DNA from: Solimonas marina
Lineage (GTDB): Bacteria; Pseudomonadota; Gammaproteobacteria; Nevskiales; Nevskiaceae
Length of the DNA stretch: 64,000 nt
Assembly: GCF_012241385.1 (NCBI RefSeq)
Contig: NZ_JAAVXB010000001.1
Span: 124,001 to 188,000 of the forward strand
Direction: 5' to 3'
Within the stretch, counting starts at the first letter, position 1; each line of letters begins with the position of its first letter. Of this stretch, positions 45,288 through 53,952 are shown piece by piece. Position numbers and translations under genes: made by a program. The notes beneath the pieces are model-generated. The model was not told the DNA's origin. It saw only the letters and a program-made list of their open reading frames with translations, and searched no databases.

Positions 45288-45815
45288 CTACCACTCGATC
45301 GCGTATAGCGCCACGTCGTGGTCGTGGGCCTTCATGCGCACCGTACCCTGTGACTGCAGCCCCAGCTTCTGCAGCAGATGGATGGAGCGTTCATTGTCCG
45401 GCGAGACGATCGCCAATACCCGGCGATAGCCCAGCGCATCACGCGCGTGGGTCAGCGTCGCGGCGGCGGCTTCGCGCGCATAGCCCTGGCCTTCGTAGGC
45501 CGACAAAAAGGCGTAGCCGACATCCGGCGCATCGAGCTCTTCGCGCTTGAGCAGCCCACACAGACCGATGGTCTCGCCGCCTTCGCGACGCTCGACGGCA
45601 TACAGGCCGTGGCCGTGCTTGCGGTAGCTGGCCTGCACACCGTCCTCGATATAGCGCGTCGCGTCGTCGAGGCTGCGGACCTTGCGATCACCGATATGGC
45701 GAATGAAGCCCGGCTCGTTGAGCAGCGCCAGCACGAATGGCTCGTCGCCGCGATCGAGATGGCGCAGACGCAGGCGCGGCGACGTCAGGGCCCATGCCGG
45801 CGGTGCGGTCGTCAT
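45288..45815 (-). CDS. GNAT family N-acetyltransferase, RimJ/RimL type
   Basis: A 175-aa acetyl-CoA-dependent transferase. LTSPRLRLRHLDRGDEPFV is the RimJ-like N-terminus; GYAFLSAYEGQGYAREAAAA holds the acetyl-CoA pyrophosphate loop (Q/R-x2-G-x-G/A pattern), and ALGYRRVLAIVSPDNERSIH, then LLQKLGLQSQG, is the C-terminal motif B. The ATG at 45815 overlaps the RDD gene's TGA by 4 bp (ATGA), so it is coupled and is probably the last gene of the sulfatase-FGE-RDD transcript. Acceptor substrate unknown. Confidence 0.9.
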   Translation of the reverse strand: MTTAPPAWALTSPRLRLRHLDRGDEPFVLALLNEPGFIRHIGDRKVRSLDDATRYIEDGVQASYRKHGHGLYAVERREGGETIGLCGLLKREELDAPDVGYAFLSAYEGQGYAREAAAATLTHARDALGYRRVLAIVSPDNERSIHLLQKLGLQSQGTVRMKAHDHDVALYAIEW

Positions 45816-46774
45816 ATCTGGTAACCGGCCGGGCCGACCTGCTGCCGCCACTCGGCGACGCTGTGCACTTCCAGATGCTCCCGTTCGTCATGGGCGATGC
45901 CGATGTCATAGCCACTGCGCAGCGTCACGGCAATGACGTCGACCGCATTCGGATCGTCGAGATAGATCAGCGCGGTGCGTGCCGCCTGCGAGAAGCGGAT
46001 CGGCTCGTCGACATCGCCGTCGCGAACGTCGACCGACAGCGCCAGCACGTGCAGCGTCGTCGCACCGCCGAAACTCAGATAACGGCGCGCGCCATGCAGC
46101 ACGCGCGCGTCCGCCACCCATGGCTGCGCGGCGAGCGCGGTCTGGATCGCATCGAGTGTGCCGCTGCCGCTTTGCGACGTCGCGCGCATCAGCGTCGCCG
46201 GCCCGGCGCCGGTGACGAGCAGCAGCGCCAGGCAGACGATCCAGTGCCCGTGCCAGAACGGCCGGCGCGCCGGGCCGTTGCGGGCCATGACGTAAGTACC
46301 AGCCAGCAGATCGTGCAAAGCCTGATGCGTCGCGCGATTGAACAGCAGCAGGTAGGCACCGCACAGACCGATGCCGAACACCAGCGCCGACAACGGCACG
46401 CTGTTCAGCACGCGGTCGTCCCAGTCCGGCAGCACCATGCCGTTGATGAAATACGGAACGCCGAGCGGCAGAAAGCGCCACAGCGCGCGCAGCATGGAAA
46501 TCGCGCGGCCTTGCGCGTCGACGACACGCAGGCCCAGCGCCAGCTTGCCGATCGTGCCGCTGCGACTGTCGAGTACGGCGAAATAGGCGGCGGCAATGAC
46601 GAAGCCGACGAGATGCCCCCAGACGCCGAGCCGCGCGAACCAGTCGCCGTACCAGCGACCCAGCACCTCGCCGATCAGCATCAGGATCAACGCATCGATG
46701 ACGAAGGCGACGATGCGCCGGCGGGCGCCGGCCAGTGACAGTGTCGTCGTCGACGACGAGCTTTCGGTTTCCAT
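45812..46774 (-). CDS. RDD family membrane protein with C-terminal soluble domain
   Basis: A 320-aa protein. The RDD domain fills residues 10-190: AGARRRIVAFVIDALILML (the Arg and Asp of RDD), YFAVLDSRSGTIGKLALGLR, and ATHQALHDLLAGTYVM. After another TM (HWIVCLALLLVTGAGPATLM) comes an extracytoplasmic or cytosolic domain of about 125 residues (LHVLALSVDVRDGDVDEPIR, TALIYLDDPNAVDVIAVTLR, DIGIAHDEREHLEVHSVAEW) with a possible alpha/beta fold. That tail is not usual for RDD proteins. It follows the FGE gene after 69 bp and overlaps the GNAT gene by 4 bp. Transport or envelope function is likely but unproven. Confidence 0.85.
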   Translation of the reverse strand: METESSSSTTTLSLAGARRRIVAFVIDALILMLIGEVLGRWYGDWFARLGVWGHLVGFVIAAAYFAVLDSRSGTIGKLALGLRVVDAQGRAISMLRALWRFLPLGVPYFINGMVLPDWDDRVLNSVPLSALVFGIGLCGAYLLLFNRATHQALHDLLAGTYVMARNGPARRPFWHGHWIVCLALLLVTGAGPATLMRATSQSGSGTLDAIQTALAAQPWVADARVLHGARRYLSFGGATTLHVLALSVDVRDGDVDEPIRFSQAARTALIYLDDPNAVDVIAVTLRSGYDIGIAHDEREHLEVHSVAEWRQQVGPAGYQI

Positions 46775-46843
46775 TGCGGCCGCTGAGCAGGTTCGGCACA
46801 CAGCATGCCGCAAGCCGCGCGCCGCTGTCGCGTCAGCGGCGCT

Positions 46844-47830
46844 TCAGGTGGGCGCAACGGTGCGAAAGCCGACGTGCTCGCTCGGCAGATCCGCTTCCTG
46901 GCCCTGGCGCGACGATGCGCGCGCCCGCGCGCAATAGTTGGCGGCGCACAGGTACGAGCCACCCTTGATCACACGCCGCGGCGCTGAGCCACGCGCCGGC
47001 ATCACCGCTGCCGCCTCGGCCTCTTCAGCCGGCGCGTGGCGGTCGCGATAGCGGTCAGTGGTCCATTCCCAGACATTGCCGACCATGTCGTACAGCCCAT
47101 CCGGGTTGGCGGCGAAGCAGCCGACCGGCGCGCGGCCGGTATAGCCGTCGTCGCCACGATCGTTGAACGGGAACAGGCCCTGCCAGAAATTGGCGAGCGG
47201 ATGCCCCTGCGCGTCGCGCAGCGCACGATCGGCATCGGCATTGTCGCGTCCGGCCTTGGCGGCAAACTCCCACTGCGCCTCACTCGGCAGTTCCCGGCCC
47301 AGCCACCGCGCATACGCCAGAGCATCGGCGTAGGTGACATCGACGACCGGCTCGTTAGCCGCGGCCGCGGCCGCGCCATCCGGCTTTCGCCAGTTCGCAT
47401 CGTGCCGCAGGTGCCACCAGCGGCCAGCCGCCAGATCGGCAGTGTCGTTGGCGTCGGGAACGGAGAATACGACCGCGCCGTCGTGCCGCTCGGCGTCGCT
47501 GACATATCCCGTGGCGGCGACGAAGCGCGCGAACTGCGCGTTCGTCACCTCGGTGCGATCGATCCAGAACGGCGCCAGGTCTGTGCTCACCAGCGGCCGT
47601 TCCTCGGCGTAGCCGCGCAGGCTGCCGAGTTCGAAGCGGCCTCCGGCAATGTACTGCATGCCGGCATGCCGTCCGCTGCCGGGCGGCAGGCCGTCATAGG
47701 CGGCGCATCGCTGCGGCGTGCCGAGTACCGCCGTCGGTGAGGCAGGCGGCAGCGCCTCGTGCCTGGCGCACAGAACCGCGACAGCGGCGAACATCACGGC
47801 GGCGCTTGCCGCCAGCACCCGCCATTTCAT
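46844..47830 (-). CDS. Formylglycine-generating enzyme (SUMF1-like), exported
   Basis: A 328-aa sulfatase-modifying factor. N-terminal signal peptide or anchor (VLAASAAVMFAAVAVLCA). The FGE core is complete: IAGGRFELGSLRGYAEERP, FWIDRTEVTNAQFARFVAAT, ELPSEAQWEFAAKAGRDNAD, DMVGNVWEWTTDRYRD and a C-terminal KGGSYLCAANYCARARASSR, which keeps the copper-binding cysteine pair (Cys295, Cys300) and ends VGFRTVAP. The Cys pair argues for a true FGE rather than a Cys-less SUMF homologue. It overlaps the sulfatase stop by 4 bp (ATGA). It should convert the sulfatase Cys94 to formylglycine. Confidence 0.93.
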   Translation of the reverse strand: MKWRVLAASAAVMFAAVAVLCARHEALPPASPTAVLGTPQRCAAYDGLPPGSGRHAGMQYIAGGRFELGSLRGYAEERPLVSTDLAPFWIDRTEVTNAQFARFVAATGYVSDAERHDGAVVFSVPDANDTADLAAGRWWHLRHDANWRKPDGAAAAAANEPVVDVTYADALAYARWLGRELPSEAQWEFAAKAGRDNADADRALRDAQGHPLANFWQGLFPFNDRGDDGYTGRAPVGCFAANPDGLYDMVGNVWEWTTDRYRDRHAPAEEAEAAAVMPARGSAPRRVIKGGSYLCAANYCARARASSRQGQEADLPSEHVGFRTVAPT

Positions 47831-49644
47831 TGGTCGATCGGCACGAGCTGTGGCGGAATGGTCGGGTTGATCGCGTCGACGCGCTCGACGTACTGCGCCC
47901 AGGCCTGCGTCAGCTTTTCTACCTGCTCGGGATTCTCTGCGGCAACGTCGGTGGTCTCGCCACGATCGCTATCGATGTTGTAGAGCTGCCATTGCCGCGG
48001 CAACAGCAGCGCGGCGCTCGGGAAGAAGGCATTGGCGATCCGCGTCATCTTCCACGGCCCCTGCCGCACGTAGCGTTGCGCCCCGACTTCATCGGCAAAC
48101 ACCGCATCGTCTGCGTGCACGGCGCTCGCTTGACCCGTCAGCACGGGCAACAGCGAAGTGCCCTCGATCGGCGACACGCTGCGCCCTTCGTATTCGGTAC
48201 CCGGCGGCGCCACACCCGTGAGTGCCAGCACGGTCGGCACGATGTCCGTCAACTGCGCATAAGCACCGCTCGGCGACAACGATTCACCGCCGGGCATCTT
48301 GACGATGGTCGGCACGGAGATGCCACCTTCGGAGGGAAAGGACTTGAAAAGACGAAATGGCGCGGTGCCGGCTTCCGCCCAGCGCGTCGAGCGGAAGATG
48401 AAAGAACCCGGTCGACCATAATTGGCCAGCGAGTTGTCGATGTCGAGGTTCAGATTGCTGTCGATGAACGGGATGAACCCGTAGCCCATGCCGTCGGCGC
48501 CGTTGTCGGAGAAGAACACGATCATCGTGTTGTCGTATTCGCCGATCGACTTCAGGTAATCGATGACGCGACCGACGTTGTCATCGAGATTGGTCAGCAT
48601 CGCAGCATAGACCTCCATGAGGCGCGCCTCACTGGCCTTCTGCGTTGCCGTCAGTGCTGACCACGGCGGGTTGGTCAGCACGCCCGGCTGGCCAAAGCGG
48701 GTCATCGTCACTTCATCACCCGGGCTGGGTTTGAAGTCCTGCGGGATGATGCCGAGATCCTTCATGCGCTGGATGCGCGCGTCACGGATGGCTGCATATC
48801 CAACGTCGTAAACGCCCTTGTAGCACTTGGGCGTGCCCTGGGTGCAATCGAGATACCGGGCCGGCGCCTGCAGTGGAAAGTGCGTCGCCTGAAACGGCAG
48901 GTAGGCGAAAAACGGCTTGCCGTCGCCATGCGCTGAACCGATGTACTGCATCAGTTTGTCGGCGTACTCATCGCTGGAGAAAAAGTCGTCGGGCACGCTG
49001 ACTTCTTCGCCGTCTTCGAAATGAGGCTCGTACATCGGATAAGGCGGATTGGTCGCAAGGCCCGGCTGATAACCGGCCGGCGGCGCGAAATTGCTGGCGT
49101 AATCGGCATCCGGATCGAGATAGAAGGCGTGCTCGAATCCCTCGCCTTGCGGGCCGACGCCGCCGATGCCCCACTTGCCCGCCATATAGGTGTGGTAGCC
49201 GGCGTCCTTGAGTATTTGCGCGATCGACAAGCCGCGCGAATCGATCTCGCCCGCATAGTTCGCGTTGTTCGTGCCCGTGTACAGCAACTTCATGCTGCCC
49301 ATCTCGCCCATCCCTACCAGGTGGTGATCGGCGCCGGTCAGCAGTTCGACGCGCGAGGTCGCACACAGCGGCGTGGTGTGGAAATTGGTCAGGATCTGGC
49401 CGGCGCGCGCCAGCGCATCGAGATGGGGGGTCTGGATCTCGCTGCCGAAGGCGCTGATATCGGAATACCCGACATCGTCGGCGAGGATGATGAGGATATT
49501 GGGCCTGCCCGCGTCCCCCGCAGCGCCGCCGCCGTCCGTCGCCGAGCCGGACTGGCCACATCCGGACAACAGCGAGAGCAGCGCCACCGCCTGCATCGCC
49601 CGCCACAGCCGCCCCAATCGCGATGGTTTCGCCGCCATTATCAT
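47827..49644 (-). CDS. Type I (arylsulfatase-like) sulfatase, lipoprotein
   Basis: Sulfate-ester hydrolase of 605 aa. A lipoprotein signal ends at lipobox LSGC (Cys29). The metal site begins PNILIILADDVGYSDISAFG; the formylglycine motif is CATSR at 94-98 within HTTPLCATSRVELLTGADHH, where the canonical CxPxR Pro is Thr. GKWGIGGVG, FFSDNGADGMGYG and an N-terminal alkaline-phosphatase-type fold match the AtsA group. GGGAG lies 4 nt before the ATG at 49644; a second ATG two codons later is also possible. It is paired with its own FGE gene downstream. The substrate, aryl or steroid sulfate, is not determinable. Confidence 0.93.
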   Translation of the reverse strand: MIMAAKPSRLGRLWRAMQAVALLSLLSGCGQSGSATDGGGAAGDAGRPNILIILADDVGYSDISAFGSEIQTPHLDALARAGQILTNFHTTPLCATSRVELLTGADHHLVGMGEMGSMKLLYTGTNNANYAGEIDSRGLSIAQILKDAGYHTYMAGKWGIGGVGPQGEGFEHAFYLDPDADYASNFAPPAGYQPGLATNPPYPMYEPHFEDGEEVSVPDDFFSSDEYADKLMQYIGSAHGDGKPFFAYLPFQATHFPLQAPARYLDCTQGTPKCYKGVYDVGYAAIRDARIQRMKDLGIIPQDFKPSPGDEVTMTRFGQPGVLTNPPWSALTATQKASEARLMEVYAAMLTNLDDNVGRVIDYLKSIGEYDNTMIVFFSDNGADGMGYGFIPFIDSNLNLDIDNSLANYGRPGSFIFRSTRWAEAGTAPFRLFKSFPSEGGISVPTIVKMPGGESLSPSGAYAQLTDIVPTVLALTGVAPPGTEYEGRSVSPIEGTSLLPVLTGQASAVHADDAVFADEVGAQRYVRQGPWKMTRIANAFFPSAALLLPRQWQLYNIDSDRGETTDVAAENPEQVEKLTQAWAQYVERVDAINPTIPPQLVPIDQ

Positions 49645-49936
49645 TGCGCTCCCCCTCTTTATAGATTCGCGCCCGCATCACCCGACGCAGCGGATGCACG
49701 GCCGGGCAAGACGTTCCCGCCGGCACTCGTCGGCGCCGTCCGTGCGGGCTGAAGCGGCAAAAGGCGGGCATCTCGGCCACGGTCTTGGCGCCGCCCGGGG
49801 ACGATCAACGGCCGATCCCGCGCCATCAGCATCTCGGCGCCGCGCTGGACTTGCCAGGTCCAGCGCCAGTACGAGCGCCAGTCCGTACGGCGCCGTTCGC
49901 GCGCGCGCTGCAGCCGAGCCTGCCGGCCACGGCCTC

Positions 49937-50701
49937 TCAGGTCTTGTTGACGGTCGCGGCGTCGAGAAACGCCGGCCGTTCGCCGCCGCCATGCAGCAGC
50001 AGGTTGGTCCCGGTCGCATACGCCGCGGCCGACGACGCCAGCCAGACGCAGGCTGCGCCGACATCGTCGGGCTGCGCCAGGCGCTGCATCGGAATGGTCC
50101 TGGCGACGGCGGCGAGGCCGGCGGCGTCGCCGTAATGCAGATGGCTTTGCTCGGTCTGCACCGGCCCCGGACTAACGGCGACGACGCGCACCTTCGGCGC
50201 CCATTCGACCGCCAGCGTCTGCGTCAGATTGAGGATCGCCGCTTTCGCCGCGCCGTAAGCGGCGGTACCCGGCGACGGCCGCAGACCGCTGACGCTGCCG
50301 ATGAAGATGATGGTGCCGCCGTCGCCGGCCTGCATCAGGCGATTGGCCTGCTGCGCCAGATGAAACGGCGCCAGCAGGTTCAGCGCGAAGATCTTTTCGT
50401 GCAGACGCGGCGAAGCCTGATCGGCGAGTGTGAACGGCGCGCCGCCGGCATTGTTGACGAGCACGTCGAGCCGTCCATAGCGCTCGGCGATGGTCGCGAA
50501 CAGCTGCTCCACCGCCGCCGTATCGCGTACGTCGACGGCGAGGAACTCGGCGGCATTGTCGCCAACGACCGGTAGCGTGTCGGGCGCCGAACGCCCGCAG
50601 ACCAGCACCCGGTCGCCGCGCTTCAGAAAACTTTCGCTGATGCCGCGGCCGACGCCCTTGGCGCCGCCGGTGACGAGGGTGATGCGGGATGGCGTGGACA
50701 T
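49937..50701 (-). CDS. Short-chain dehydrogenase/reductase
   Basis: A 254-aa classical SDR. TGGAKGVGRGISESFLKRG binds NAD(P); VLVNNAGGAPFTLADQ (NNAG), the Ser in IFIGSVSGLRPSPGTA and Y-x3-K in YGAAKAAILNL form the active site; SPGPVQTEQ and YATGTNLLLHGGG complete the fold. It faces away from the meta-cleavage operon (divergent, 83 bp) and could share its control region. The steroid- or aromatic-linked context suggests a hydroxy-compound dehydrogenase; the substrate is not known. The 292-bp stretch between it and the sulfatase shows no gene. Confidence 0.9.
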   Translation of the reverse strand: MSTPSRITLVTGGAKGVGRGISESFLKRGDRVLVCGRSAPDTLPVVGDNAAEFLAVDVRDTAAVEQLFATIAERYGRLDVLVNNAGGAPFTLADQASPRLHEKIFALNLLAPFHLAQQANRLMQAGDGGTIIFIGSVSGLRPSPGTAAYGAAKAAILNLTQTLAVEWAPKVRVVAVSPGPVQTEQSHLHYGDAAGLAAVARTIPMQRLAQPDDVGAACVWLASSAAAYATGTNLLLHGGGERPAFLDAATVNKT

Positions 50702-50784
50702 GAGGGCAATTTTCAGCCGGAAACGGCGCTGAGGGTGACCTTAAGTCATCGCGCCTGCGCACCACTCACTCAAAAGGACGAAGA

Positions 50785-51693
50785 GTGGCACCCCGCGACT
50801 GCAGGACCATGCCGGACGCCCATGTCGCACAGGCCAAAACGATGAACGCTCCCGCCACGAACACGCCGACCAAACCGGTCCCCGAGGGACAGTACGCGCA
50901 GCTGCCGAACGGCTACCGCATGCACTATCTCGATGAGGGCAGCGGCCCGGTCGTCGTGTTCCTGCACGGCTCCGGTTCCGGCGCCTGCGGCTATTCCAAC
51001 TTCAAGGGCAACTACAAAGCGCTGGTGAACGCCGGCTACCGCGTGATCCTGCCGGACCTGATCGGTTACGGCTATTCGGACAAGCCGGACGACATCGAAT
51101 ATCCGCTGTCGCTGTTCATCGAATGCGTGAAGCAGACGCTCGACGTGATCGGCGTGCAGCGCTGCACGCTGATCGGCAACTCGCTCGGCGGCGCGATCGC
51201 GATCGGCTATGCGCTCGAACATCCACAGCAGATCGAGAAACTGGTGCTGATGGCGCCGGGCGGCGTCGAGGATCAGCCGGACTATTTCAAGATGCCGGCC
51301 ATGGCGTTCATGAAGGAAGTCTTCATGTCGCCGGAACCAGTGACGGCCGAGCGCCTGCGCTATTTCATGGAAAACGCGCTGGTGCACGACAAATCGCACA
51401 TCGACGACGAGCTGGTCGCCGAGCGACATGCGCTGATGCGCCTGCAGAACCCGCAGGTCGTGAAGACCATGAGCGTGCCGAACATGACGGCGCATCTCGG
51501 CCAGATCCGCTGCCCGGCGCTCGGCTTCTGGGGCATCAACGAAAAGATGATGCCGGAGACCGGCATCCTCAAACTCGCCAAGGGCATTCCGAATCTGCGC
51601 ATGATCACCGTGCCGCAGTGCGGACACTGGGTGATGGTCGAGCACCGCGATTTCTTCAATCGCACGGTCGTCGATTTCCTGGCCAACGGCTGA
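50785..51693 (+). CDS. Meta-cleavage product (C-C bond) hydrolase, alpha/beta fold
   Basis: Hydrolyses a ring-cleavage product to 2-hydroxypenta-2,4-dienoate or a relative plus an acid, as do BphD, HsaD and DmpD. 302 aa from a GTG at 50785 with AAGGA 6 nt upstream; ATGs at 50809 and 50842 are alternatives. Nucleophile Ser133 in GNSLGGAIAIG, oxyanion loop FLHGSGSGACG, His in PQCGHWVMVEH. The acid position reads WGINEKMMP where relatives have Asp, so a Glu or Asn seems to stand in. It heads the meta-cleavage operon; the extradiol dioxygenase is not in this window. Steroid versus aromatic substrate is open. Confidence 0.88.
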   Translation: MAPRDCRTMPDAHVAQAKTMNAPATNTPTKPVPEGQYAQLPNGYRMHYLDEGSGPVVVFLHGSGSGACGYSNFKGNYKALVNAGYRVILPDLIGYGYSDKPDDIEYPLSLFIECVKQTLDVIGVQRCTLIGNSLGGAIAIGYALEHPQQIEKLVLMAPGGVEDQPDYFKMPAMAFMKEVFMSPEPVTAERLRYFMENALVHDKSHIDDELVAERHALMRLQNPQVVKTMSVPNMTAHLGQIRCPALGFWGINEKMMPETGILKLAKGIPNLRMITVPQCGHWVMVEHRDFFNRTVVDFLANG

Positions 51694-51697
51694 CGCG

Positions 51698-52495
51698 ATG
51701 GCGCTCCCGCAAACCCGCATCGTCTCGCTCGGCGATGAGCTCTACGAGGCGTTGCGCGCCCGGCGCACGATCGCGCCGCTGTCCGATCGCATCGACGGCA
51801 TCGACATCGACGACGCCTACAACATTTCGCTGCACTTTTTGCACCGGCGCACCGCCAGCGGCGAAAAGCTGATCGGCAAGAAGATCGGCGTCACGTCCAA
51901 GCCCGTGCAGGACATGCTCGGCGTCCATCAGCCGGACTTCGGCTTTCTCACCGACCGCATGCAGGTCAAAGACGGCGCGGTGATCAGCATCACGGGCAGC
52001 GGCCTGATACAGCCGCGTGCCGAGGGCGAGATCGCCTTCGTGCTGAAGAAAGATCTCAAGGGCACGACCGTGACCGAGGATCAGGTGCTCGACGCCACCG
52101 ACTACGTCGCGCCGTGCTTCGAGATCGTCGACTCGCGCATCGACGATTGGAAGATCAGGATTCAGGACACCGTCGCCGACAACGCGTCCTGCGGCGTGTT
52201 CGTGGTCGGCGGCGACCGCGTGGCGCCGCATGCGCTGGACCTGGCCGCGGTGCAGATGCAGATCACCCAGAACGGCGCGCACGTCGCGTCCGGCACCGGC
52301 GCCGCCGTGCAGGGCCATCCGGCCACCGCCGTCGCCTGGCTCGCCAATACGCTCGGCCGCTACGGCATTCCATTCCTGAAGGGCGACATCATCCTGTCCG
52401 GGTCGCTGGCACCGCTGCTGCCGGCCATACCGGGCGACCGCTTCCACATGACGCTGGCCGGCATCGGCGACGCGTCGATCGGCTTCGAGGCTTGA
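51698..52495 (+). CDS. dmpE: 2-hydroxypenta-2,4-dienoate hydratase (DmpE/MhpD-like)
   Basis: Adds water to 2-hydroxypenta-2,4-dienoate to give 4-hydroxy-2-oxovalerate. 265 aa, full family length. Motifs: [34 protein letters not shown] (metal-binding Glu), [20 protein letters not shown], and GNASC-like [14 protein letters not shown]; the end is [13 protein letters not shown]. It follows the C-C hydrolase stop by 4 bp and precedes the dehydrogenase by 5 bp, so the three are co-translated in pathway order. Confidence 0.94.
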   Translation: MALPQTRIVSLGDELYEALRARRTIAPLSDRIDGIDIDDAYNISLHFLHRRTASGEKLIGKKIGVTSKPVQDMLGVHQPDFGFLTDRMQVKDGAVISITGSGLIQPRAEGEIAFVLKKDLKGTTVTEDQVLDATDYVAPCFEIVDSRIDDWKIRIQDTVADNASCGVFVVGGDRVAPHALDLAAVQMQITQNGAHVASGTGAAVQGHPATAVAWLANTLGRYGIPFLKGDIILSGSLAPLLPAIPGDRFHMTLAGIGDASIGFEA

Positions 52496-52500
52496 GTCTT

Positions 52501-53406
52501 ATGCAGAAGATCAAATGCGCCATCATCGGTCCCGGCAACATCGGCACCGATCTGCTCTACAAGCTGCGCCGCTCCGAGGTGCTCGAACCGGTGTGGATGG
52601 TCGGCGTCGACCCGACGTCCGAAGGTCTGGCGCGCGCCCGCGAATACGGGTTGAAGACCACCGACCAGGGCGTCGACGGCCTGCTGCCGCACGTCAAGGC
52701 CGACGGCGTGCAAATCGCTTTCGACGCGACCAGCGCCTACGTGCACAAGGACAACTCCGACAAGCTCAACGCGCTCGGCGTGATGATGATCGACCTGACG
52801 CCGGCCGCGATCGGCCCGTACTGCGTGCCGCCGATCAATTTGAAGCAGCATGCCGGCAAGCGCGAGATGAACGTCAACATGGTCACCTGCGGCGGCCAGG
52901 CGACGATCCCGATGGTCTATGCCGTGTCGCGCGTGCAGAAGGTCCAGTACGCCGAGATCATCGCCACGGTTTCATCAAAATCGGTCGGCCCCGGCACGCG
53001 CAAGAACATCGACGAATTCACGCGCACCACCGCCGGCGCGGTCGCGAAGATCGGCGGCGCCGACGAAGGCAAGGCGATCATCGTCATCAATCCGGCTGAT
53101 CCGCCAATGATCATGCGCGACACCATCCACTGCCTGACGGCCGAAGCGCCGAAGCAGAAGGAGATCGAGCAATCGGTGCGCGAGATGGTCGCCGAGGTGC
53201 AGAAGTACGTGCCGGGCTACAAGCTGGTCAACGGCCCGGTGTTCGACGGCAAGCGCGTGACCAACTTCATGCAGGTCGAAGGTCTCGGCGACTTCCTGCC
53301 GAAGTACGCTGGCAACCTCGACATCATGACCGCCAGCGCCACCCGCACCGCCGAGATGTTCGCCGAGGAAATCCTCGCCGGGCGGCTCGATCTGGCGGCA
53401 GCCTGA
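52501..53406 (+). CDS. dmpF: Acetaldehyde dehydrogenase (acylating), DmpF-like
   Basis: Converts acetaldehyde (or propionaldehyde) + NAD + CoA to the acyl-CoA. 301 aa: cofactor domain [31 protein letters not shown], the catalytic Cys130 in [12 protein letters not shown], and C-terminal [20 protein letters not shown], then [11 protein letters not shown]. In this pathway the enzyme forms a channelling complex with 4-hydroxy-2-oxovalerate aldolase. The aldolase gene is normally adjacent, but here it is separated by about 550 bp holding a palindromic repeat, a small TPR-like ORF and a second repeat. Confidence 0.96.
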   Translation: MQKIKCAIIGPGNIGTDLLYKLRRSEVLEPVWMVGVDPTSEGLARAREYGLKTTDQGVDGLLPHVKADGVQIAFDATSAYVHKDNSDKLNALGVMMIDLTPAAIGPYCVPPINLKQHAGKREMNVNMVTCGGQATIPMVYAVSRVQKVQYAEIIATVSSKSVGPGTRKNIDEFTRTTAGAVAKIGGADEGKAIIVINPADPPMIMRDTIHCLTAEAPKQKEIEQSVREMVAEVQKYVPGYKLVNGPVFDGKRVTNFMQVEGLGDFLPKYAGNLDIMTASATRTAEMFAEEILAGRLDLAAA

Positions 53407-53417
53407 AAAGCCTTTTA

Positions 53418-53482
53418 ACCACAGATTTCACAGATGACACAGATAAAAGCGGAAATTTCTGTGAAATCTGTGAAATCTGTGG
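53418..53482. repeat. Palindromic CNCAGATTT interspersed repeat, copy B
   Basis: Three 9-bp units CACAGATTT, CACAGATGA and CACAGATAA on the left face AAATCTGTG-type inverse units on the right across a 65-bp palindrome, preceded by TTTTAACC. The left arm starts 11 bp after the dmpF stop. Same family as copies at 17911-18056 and 53849-53927, and the tightest of the three. Confidence 0.85.
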
Positions 53483-53504
53483 TGAAGGTCTTGAGATCGA
53501 ACGG

Positions 53505-53831
53505 ATGAACGTACCGCTAGAACAACGGATGCTGGAGGCCGACCGGCTTTGGCGGCGGGGCGATGCGTTCGTCGAGGCCGGCGACGGCGCGGCGGCGTAT
53601 CGGCTCTATACCGAAGCGCATGATCTGATCATGGACTGCCCGTCGCTGCACGAACGTGCGCATCGCAAGCTGGCGCGCGTCTCGGCACGGCACGGGCATC
53701 GCGGCGAGATCGTCGTCGACAAGCTGCTGGCCTGGCTCGCACCGCTCGGCGTCTTCGAAGCCATCGCCATGGCGCAGCGCTCCAGCGTCACCTTCGCCGC
53801 CGCCTGCCGCCGCCGGCTCGCGGCACACTGA
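53505..53831 (+). CDS. Small TPR-like helical protein inside the meta-cleavage operon
   Basis: A 108-aa protein I do not recognise, predicted to be fully helical. Residues 11-45 (ADRLWRRGDAFVEAGD, then YRLYTEAHDLI) fit one tetratricopeptide unit, followed by ERAHRKLARVSARHGHRGEI and LLAWLAPLGVFEAIAMAQRS. The ribosome-binding site is weak. It lies between dmpF and dmpG and is bracketed by two copies of a palindromic repeat (53418-53482 and 53849-53927), suggesting it arrived as a cassette or that the repeats were inserted around it. It might be a chaperone or adaptor for the dehydrogenase-aldolase pair; there is no direct support for that. Confidence 0.65.
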   Translation: MNVPLEQRMLEADRLWRRGDAFVEAGDGAAAYRLYTEAHDLIMDCPSLHERAHRKLARVSARHGHRGEIVVDKLLAWLAPLGVFEAIAMAQRSSVTFAAACRRRLAAH

Positions 53832-53848
53832 AACAACAAAAGACTTTT

Positions 53849-53927
53849 AACCGCAGATTACGCAGATTTCACAGATTGAAAAGAAAGCCTTCTTAATTTT
53901 TTCTGCGTGAATCTGCGAAATCTGCGG
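53849..53927. repeat. Palindromic CNCAGATTT interspersed repeat, copy C
   Basis: Left arm units CGCAGATTA, CGCAGATTT and CACAGATTG; right arm TTCTGCG, AATCTGCG and AAATCTGCGG; about 23 bp of A/T-rich loop between them. It is preceded by TTTTAACC like copy B. It starts 17 bp after the TPR-like ORF stop and ends 25 bp before the aldolase start, leaving the dmpG ribosome-binding site free. Confidence 0.85.
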
Positions 53928-53952
53928 CTCAACGCTTTTATCGGAGGCACCG

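Noticed and set aside
49645-49936. Gap between sulfatase and SDR genes checked for a gene or RNA
   Set aside because: Open frames here are low-complexity Arg/Ala stretches on both strands, with no ribosome-binding site, hairpin-U terminator or RNA-like fold that I could identify.
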